NCBI GenBank assembly: GCA_049287025.1
Contig: JBAQFA010000032.1
Coordinates: 1 to 54,746 of the forward strand
DNA from: UBA11710 sp049287025
GTDB lineage: Bacteria > Patescibacteriota > Patescibacteriia > Magasanikbacterales > UBA922
Direction: 5' to 3'
DNA: 54,746 bases
Shown here: piece by piece, positions 50,890 to 54,746 of the stretch
Position numbering within the stretch: the first letter of the stretch is position 1
How the letters are laid out: each line of letters starts with the position of its first letter
The notes under the pieces: model-generated
Seen by the model: the letters and a program-made list of their open reading frames with translations, nothing else
Databases searched by the model: none
Told to the model about the DNA's origin: nothing
Made by a program: the position numbers and the translations under genes

Positions 50890-50917
50890 ATTATACATAA
50901 TATAATATATTAGTCAA
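50890..50917 (-). promoter_or_regulatory. promoter of the HTH-like gene
   Basis: Minus strand: TTGACT (50912-50917), 16 nt, TATAAT (50890-50895). Start near 50883. Confidence 0.75.
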
Positions 50918-50919
50918 TA

Positions 50920-50948
50920 TTGCCTTATAACAGCTAATTTGATAGAAT
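50920..50948 (+). promoter_or_regulatory. divergent promoter of the structured RNA
   Basis: TTGCCT (50920-50925), 17 nt, TAGAAT (50943-50948). Start near 50955. Confidence 0.55.
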
Positions 50949-50954
50949 ATATCT

Positions 50955-51103
50955 GACAATTAATACCTAAACCTCGAAAGAGGCATGGTAAACAAAACCG
51001 ACCAAGGTAGTAAGCTCCTCGCTTAGAATACCTTGGTCGGTCATGTCTCGAAAGAGATGTGGATGGCGTAAGCCGTCGCTAGCGAGGAGCTTTTTGCTTT
51101 TCT
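50955..51103 (+). ncRNA. candidate structured RNA with three GNRA hairpins and a pseudoknot
   Basis: Read by eye, 5' to 3': H1 CCTC-GAAA-GAGG (50972-50983); H2 a perfect 13-bp stem ACCGACCAAGGTA (50997-51009) with TACCTTGGTCGGT (51029-51041) and a 19-nt loop; H3 CATGTCTC-GAAA-GAGATGTG (51042-51061); H4 ATGGC-GTAA-GCCGT (51063-51076). The H2 loop AAGCTCCTCGCT (51012-51023) pairs exactly, 12 bp, with AGCGAGGAGCTT (51081-51092), followed by TTTTGCTTTT. So it is a pseudoknot or an alternative terminator. No known family was recognised. The zinc-ribbon gene starts 22 nt later. Confidence 0.75.
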
Positions 51104-51124
51104 TAATTATTTTCATATAAAGAT

Positions 51125-51367
51125 ATGACATATTTTATCCAACCAGACTTATGGGAATCAATAAAAACTATCTGGTTAGTGATTTGGACTTTTAGTAAAA
51201 TGTTCTGGCCCGTATGGATAATTCTACTAATTTTGTTAATTTTAAAAATTATAGGATTCAAAATATCTAAAAAGGTTGAAAAGATAGGAATGAAAAAATG
51301 CCCCCAATGTGCCGAGATGGTGTCAAAGGAGGCTAAAAAATGTAAGTTTTGTGGTAGTGATATTTAA
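51125..51367 (+). CDS. single-pass membrane protein with C-terminal zinc ribbon
   Basis: An 80-residue protein. One strong membrane helix (about 28-47, WPVWIILLILLILKIIGF) follows a short N-terminal part. The C-terminal zinc ribbon is CPQCAEMVSKEAKKCKFCGS (CxxC-x10-CxxC). It may serve as a membrane anchor or a partner-binding module. The structured RNA lies just upstream and could control it. Family unknown. Confidence 0.72.
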   Translation: MTYFIQPDLWESIKTIWLVIWTFSKMFWPVWIILLILLILKIIGFKISKKVEKIGMKKCPQCAEMVSKEAKKCKFCGSDI

Positions 51368-51399
51368 ATAAATATATCATCTAAAAGAAGGGTGTTTGA

Positions 51400-51427
51400 T
51401 TGACAAAAAGACCTACTGTTGTATACT
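51400..51427 (+). promoter_or_regulatory. promoter of the nuclease gene
   Basis: TTGACA (51400-51405), 16 nt, TATACT (51422-51427). Confidence 0.7.
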
Positions 51428-51515
51428 TAAATCGTCTTTCTATAATATTTTACTTATCTAAAAAAAGGCACAAAATTTGTAAATATATAAATAATTGTTA
51501 AATTAAAATAATAAT

Positions 51516-52556
51516 ATGTCCACTTTATTTTTTCTTATTTTATTGACATCAATAGCCCTCTTAATTATTGGCTTATCTAACCCATCCTTCTTCAAAAAAT
51601 TTATTAAAGTTGTCCCAAAAAGAAAAACCGTTACCCTAATTTTTTCTAGTGCGATAGTTTTATCATTTATTGGAATTGGTATTTTTGCTCCTCCAGTAGA
51701 ACAAAATAAAGGTTTTATAAAAAATGAAGCCCGCAAAGAAAGAGAATCGCAACCTATTGAGATCACTCACGATACAAATACAGAAACAACTTCACGTGAA
51801 ACTGTAACTAATGAAGAAATTAAGAACGAGGTGAAAGAAACAGCCCCTCAACCTGAGCCCACTAATGAAACTAAAAATTCTAAAGAACAAACTGCACAAT
51901 ATGAATATTATGATGTTTCAAGTGTCGTTGATGGGGATACAGTAAAAATAAATACGAATGGAACGATAACAACCCTTCGTTTAATTGGAATGGATACACC
52001 AGAAACAGTAGATCCGAGAAAAGAAGTTCAGTGTTTTGGTAAAGAAGCTTCCGCCAAAGCTAAAGAATTATTAGTAGGAAAGAAAGTGAGGATTGAAAAA
52101 GATTCTACTCAGGATGATCTGGATAAGTATGGACGTACATTAGTGTATATTTTTCGTGAAGATGGTTTGTTCTATAATAAATATATGATTGAACAAGGTT
52201 ATGCTCATGAATATACATACGACACGCCATATAAATATCAAGCAGAATTTAAAATGGATCAGAAATCCGCTCAAGATAATTTAAGAGGTTTGTGGTCGCC
52301 AAATACTTGTAATGGAGACACTACTCAAAGCGCCAATACCATTGCTGTAACTTCTACTATTGAAAACGACCCTATTCCAGTAATTAATGTAAGTACAGGG
52401 AAATATTATACTTCATCACACTATACCTCTAAATATTATTATCCAGAATCATGTTCTGGTTGGCAAGGTTTAAGTGAAAGTTATTTAAAATCTTTTGATT
52501 CTTTAGAGGCTCTATTAAAAGTTTATCCAAACAAAACTTTGAGTCCAAGCTGTTAA
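51516..52556 (+). CDS. membrane-tethered SNase-like nuclease
   Basis: A 346-residue protein with two N-terminal membrane helices (about 3-20 and 39-57), a Glu/Thr-rich linker (65-128), and a thermonuclease (SNase) domain at about 130-262. The catalytic set is visible: VVDGDTV with Asp139/Asp141, LRLIGMDTPE with Arg155, Asp160, Thr161 and Glu163, and YGRTLVYI with Arg207. The C-terminal part (about 275-346) is Ser/Tyr-rich and ends YPNKTLSPSC. It would degrade nucleic acid outside the membrane, which could feed a nucleotide-poor CPR cell. Confidence 0.88.
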   Translation: MSTLFFLILLTSIALLIIGLSNPSFFKKFIKVVPKRKTVTLIFSSAIVLSFIGIGIFAPPVEQNKGFIKNEARKERESQPIEITHDTNTETTSRETVTNEEIKNEVKETAPQPEPTNETKNSKEQTAQYEYYDVSSVVDGDTVKINTNGTITTLRLIGMDTPETVDPRKEVQCFGKEASAKAKELLVGKKVRIEKDSTQDDLDKYGRTLVYIFREDGLFYNKYMIEQGYAHEYTYDTPYKYQAEFKMDQKSAQDNLRGLWSPNTCNGDTTQSANTIAVTSTIENDPIPVINVSTGKYYTSSHYTSKYYYPESCSGWQGLSESYLKSFDSLEALLKVYPNKTLSPSC

Positions 52557-52624
52557 TATATTGAGTTAAATAACAAATTTATAGATAACAAACAAACTAT
52601 ATTACAATGTAAATTAAAAAAAAT

Positions 52625-53665
52625 ATGGAAAAATCATGGTTTGATGATTACATACTAAATACAAATAAAGTGGAAGTTTTAATAAAATACACGGTTGTTT
52701 TACCTGTTTTAGTAGATAATTTTAATCTTGATGAACATCCCTTACACACAAGACAGAAAGGACGTGAAATTTACGTAAGCTTTCATAAAAAAATTTCTCA
52801 AAGGCTTTTTGAGGATATAAGAGACATGTCCAAAGGTTTTGAGAAAAACAGTGTTCCAGATATATTATTAAAAAGAAATCCATCACAGTATATAGTAGCT
52901 TATATTAAAGAAACATTACCAAAAATAAACGAGGAAATAACCAAAAGAAGATATAGTGAAGGGCATTTAATTCTTAAAACTATTTCTTTGTTTGATGTTA
53001 GTGAAGTATTCCTTATAAGTTCTGTTGAAAAGGAATACTACGCAATTTTGTGGCCATTACCACTACCTAAATTTTCTTTTCCAATTGAATATACAAAAAC
53101 TCCTGATGTTACCTATATTCGGGACTTCATTAATGCAATGACTAATTTTTTTTATTATGAATTAGATGATTGTATTAGACAAATAATAACATCTCTAGAG
53201 AATTATCTTAAATATTATAAATTAGAAAGTTTTAAAAATGATATTAAATATCCACAATACATAGGAAAAAGTAAATTTAAAAAATCTGTATATTGCCACA
53301 TTCAAAAAAAATACTATGACAATACCAAAGAGGAAGATCTGGAAGTGTTAAGAGAAAATGTATCACTGATATACGACAAACGTTGTGAGATTGTACACGA
53401 TGAATTAAGATTAAAGTTTGATAATCATTTTTTCTGTCGTAAGGCTATTATTACTTTACTAAAAATTTATCAATCTAACTTAATTAAAAATGATAATAAA
53501 TTTGATTATATCTTTTCATTCTATAGCCAATTTGAAGCAATTTTAAACTTATTTACAGGGCTTAATCTAGACGAACTAGAAAAAGCCAGTAATAAAATTT
53601 TAAAACCTAACAAGATTAAAAGCTCGATCTCGGATTTAAAAAATGATTTATATGGATCTATATGA
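52625..53665 (+). CDS. HEPN-like protein, unknown
   Basis: A 346-residue protein. The segment LRENVSLIYDKRCEIVHDEL holds Arg253-x4-His258, the HEPN-type R-x4-6-H motif, in the ApeA-like setting LxYxxRxxIVHxxL, and the surrounding helices fit a HEPN bundle (about 170-290). The N-terminal part (1-165) has no recognised fold. HEPN RNases are frequent in defence and toxin systems. It overlaps the next gene by 23 bp. Confidence is in the motif, not in a full family match. Confidence 0.55.
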   Translation: MEKSWFDDYILNTNKVEVLIKYTVVLPVLVDNFNLDEHPLHTRQKGREIYVSFHKKISQRLFEDIRDMSKGFEKNSVPDILLKRNPSQYIVAYIKETLPKINEEITKRRYSEGHLILKTISLFDVSEVFLISSVEKEYYAILWPLPLPKFSFPIEYTKTPDVTYIRDFINAMTNFFYYELDDCIRQIITSLENYLKYYKLESFKNDIKYPQYIGKSKFKKSVYCHIQKKYYDNTKEEDLEVLRENVSLIYDKRCEIVHDELRLKFDNHFFCRKAIITLLKIYQSNLIKNDNKFDYIFSFYSQFEAILNLFTGLNLDELEKASNKILKPNKIKSSISDLKNDLYGSI

Positions 53666-54485
53666 CGGAAATACAATTTGTGTAAAAATACAAGACAAAA
53701 TATATAAAATTTTTACAATAACATCCCATAGTGATGGAGGAATAGACATACACATACCTTACTGTAAAGAGAAAAAGGGGTATATAATTAAACTTCCAGT
53801 CGATTATTCTAAAAGATACTCTGAAAGTTCCGACTTTTCAAAAGAATATATTGTTGATAATGACACAAAATTATCAATTCATAAAAGTGGTTTTGTACAA
53901 TTCTCTGGAAAAGAAATTACATCCGGGATTGACAAAGTTACAAATGAAATAAAAGGAGTTGGTGTACACTCTGCCCCCATGAAAAACCCAATAAACACAG
54001 GGCCAACTGCTATGGTTACTTATTGGGGTGCCCTGGAAGGTTTTACAGAAAAAAAAGAAAAACAGAGAAAGAATAGATTTTATATTATTTTTGAAGATAA
54101 TGATTTTATTCTAGAAGAAATAAATAAAAAAAATGAAACCACAGCATTCTCATTTGATATTTTTATCTTTCATCCTAAGACTAGACTAAACATAAAAAAT
54201 GATGAAAAAGGACAATATTTAACACTCCCATTTTATAATTACATGCACCCAGGTGCAATTTTTACCTTTCCTATATTACAATTAAAAGGTCTAAATAATG
54301 TAATAGGAATTTTACCTTTTAAAAGACCATCAGAATTTGCTCAAGATTTTAAATACGGTTATGTATTAAGTGGACCAGCTGAAAAAACCATAAAAAATGG
54401 TAGAACTGTTTGGGAAGCACTGATGTGCACTTATCCGCGTGTATTTGGTAATCGAAATTTACCCAGTCTTAACCGACACAGTTAA
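53643..54485 (+). CDS. partner of the HEPN-like protein, unknown
   Basis: A 280-residue protein starting MIYMDLYDGNTICVKIQDKI (a second ATG at 53652 is possible). It is beta-rich with YIIKLPVDYSKRYSESSDFS and GPTAMVTYWGALEGFTEKKE. No motif was recognised. It overlaps the HEPN-like gene by 23 bp, so the two are co-translated. It could be the sensor, inhibitor or regulator of the HEPN-like protein; that is inference. A terminator follows at 54563. Confidence 0.6.
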   Translation: MIYMDLYDGNTICVKIQDKIYKIFTITSHSDGGIDIHIPYCKEKKGYIIKLPVDYSKRYSESSDFSKEYIVDNDTKLSIHKSGFVQFSGKEITSGIDKVTNEIKGVGVHSAPMKNPINTGPTAMVTYWGALEGFTEKKEKQRKNRFYIIFEDNDFILEEINKKNETTAFSFDIFIFHPKTRLNIKNDEKGQYLTLPFYNYMHPGAIFTFPILQLKGLNNVIGILPFKRPSEFAQDFKYGYVLSGPAEKTIKNGRTVWEALMCTYPRVFGNRNLPSLNRHS

Positions 54486-54746
54486 TTGACCCCCTTTGAA
54501 CATTTTAATCACAGTATATATATGTGTCAATTCAGAAAACACGAAATCTGCCCCGCCAAAATAAAAAACCACCTGAGTTAGGTGGTTTTTTATTCCTCAA
54601 TAACTTCTATTAAAATAGAAATAATAATCGGACGGAATCAATTGCGCTTATTGACTCCAGCCCTCCTTTAGAAAAGAGATGTTTGCTCCCAGCGCTGTCG
54701 ACCTCTCTTAAAAGTCGACGGGAGTTTGGCCTGTCGTGCCTGGGAC
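54486..54746. other. end of window: terminator and hairpin
   Basis: No gene was found. After the terminator, a hairpin TCCC-agcgct-GTCGAC...GTCGAC-GGGA spans 54687-54722, next to the degenerate CCCTCCTTT-type sequence. It may be the start of another repeat or structured RNA cut by the window edge. Confidence 0.45.
54563..54592 (+). terminator. terminator after the HEPN-like pair
   Basis: Stem AAAAAACCACCT / AGGTGGTTTTTT with loop GAGTT. Confidence 0.93.

Larger units (their letters stand above)
47714..54592. mobile_element. integrated element at tRNA-Asp (right end uncertain)
   Basis: The left end is fixed by the recombinase gene reading into the 3' half of tRNA-Asp. Contents: large serine recombinase, small ORF, SpoVG-like, HTH-like, structured RNA, zinc-ribbon membrane protein, tethered nuclease, HEPN-like pair. 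I give the terminator after the last pair gene as a provisional right end. No direct repeat of the tRNA 3' end was found to the right, as expected for serine recombinases with a short core. Confidence 0.55.

Noticed and set aside
50955..51103. Known riboswitch or ribozyme (c-di-GMP-I, hammerhead, HDV-like)
   Set aside because: GAAA loops and the GTAA hairpin recall c-di-GMP-I, but the conserved core bases of that and of the ribozyme families were not found.
47714..54592. Direct repeat of the tRNA-Asp 3' end marking the right border
   Set aside because: No matching stretch was found to 54746; the GCCCCGCCAAAATA near 54550 is too weak a match.

Overview
The window looks like a chromosomal segment of a Candidatus Patescibacteria (CPR) bacterium. 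The bulk is AT-rich. Most starts lack a Shine-Dalgarno (SD) sequence, and promoters are plain sigma70 type (TTGACA-17-TATAAT). There is a DUF5667 anti-sigma-type protein, a large acidic S-layer-like protein, many glycosyltransferases and compact overlapping operons. The lineage call rests on gene style, not on a marker tree.

Layout. (1) 1-20191, minus strand: a surface-polysaccharide locus. It makes nucleotide sugars (UDP-glucuronate, UDP-xylose, GDP-fucose) and holds GT2, GT4, CgeB-type and GT11 transferases, an asparagine synthetase-like amidotransferase, methyltransferases, a Wzx flippase and an O-antigen ligase/polymerase. (2) 20200-21780: a RelE/RelB toxin-antitoxin pair and a DUF559 nuclease gene boxed by G/C-rich hairpin repeats. 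(3) 21780-28312: the S-layer-like protein, an ECF sigma factor with its DUF5667 partner, and a small HTH regulator with GTATAC boxes. (4) 28469-36888: a membrane-anchored surface protein and a second polysaccharide block (GT4 enzymes, a GHL15-like hydrolase with FG-GAP repeats, a methyltransferase, a second ligase). (5) 36960-41550: two GC-rich genes of diderm, myxobacterial style (a Cys-rich lipoprotein and a thrombospondin-type-3/beta-barrel protein), each in its own AT-rich transcription unit. (6) 41633-44622: a Wzz-like protein, a PDZ protein descended from HtrA but without a catalytic triad, and two membrane proteins. (7) 44739-47660: smpB-ssrA, a GIY-YIG gene, infC-rpmI-rplT, a probable small RNA and a 37-codon gene. 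(8) 47714-54746: an element inserted at tRNA-Asp with a large serine recombinase, SpoVG-like and HTH proteins, an intricate structured RNA, a membrane-tethered nuclease and a HEPN-like two-gene module.

How it fits together. Regions 1, 4 and 6 could build, assemble, modulate the length of and export a fucose-containing surface glycan on a cell covered by an S-layer-like protein whose neighbour is an envelope-type sigma/anti-sigma pair. Regions 2, 5 and 8 are accessory DNA. The strongest leads for undescribed biology are the 50955-51103 RNA, the 47388-47479 RNA whose loop resembles the 16S anti-SD, the two foreign GC-rich genes behind host-type promoters, the HEPN-like pair, and the repeat-boxed DUF559 gene. 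No search or folding program was run; all family calls come from motifs read by eye.
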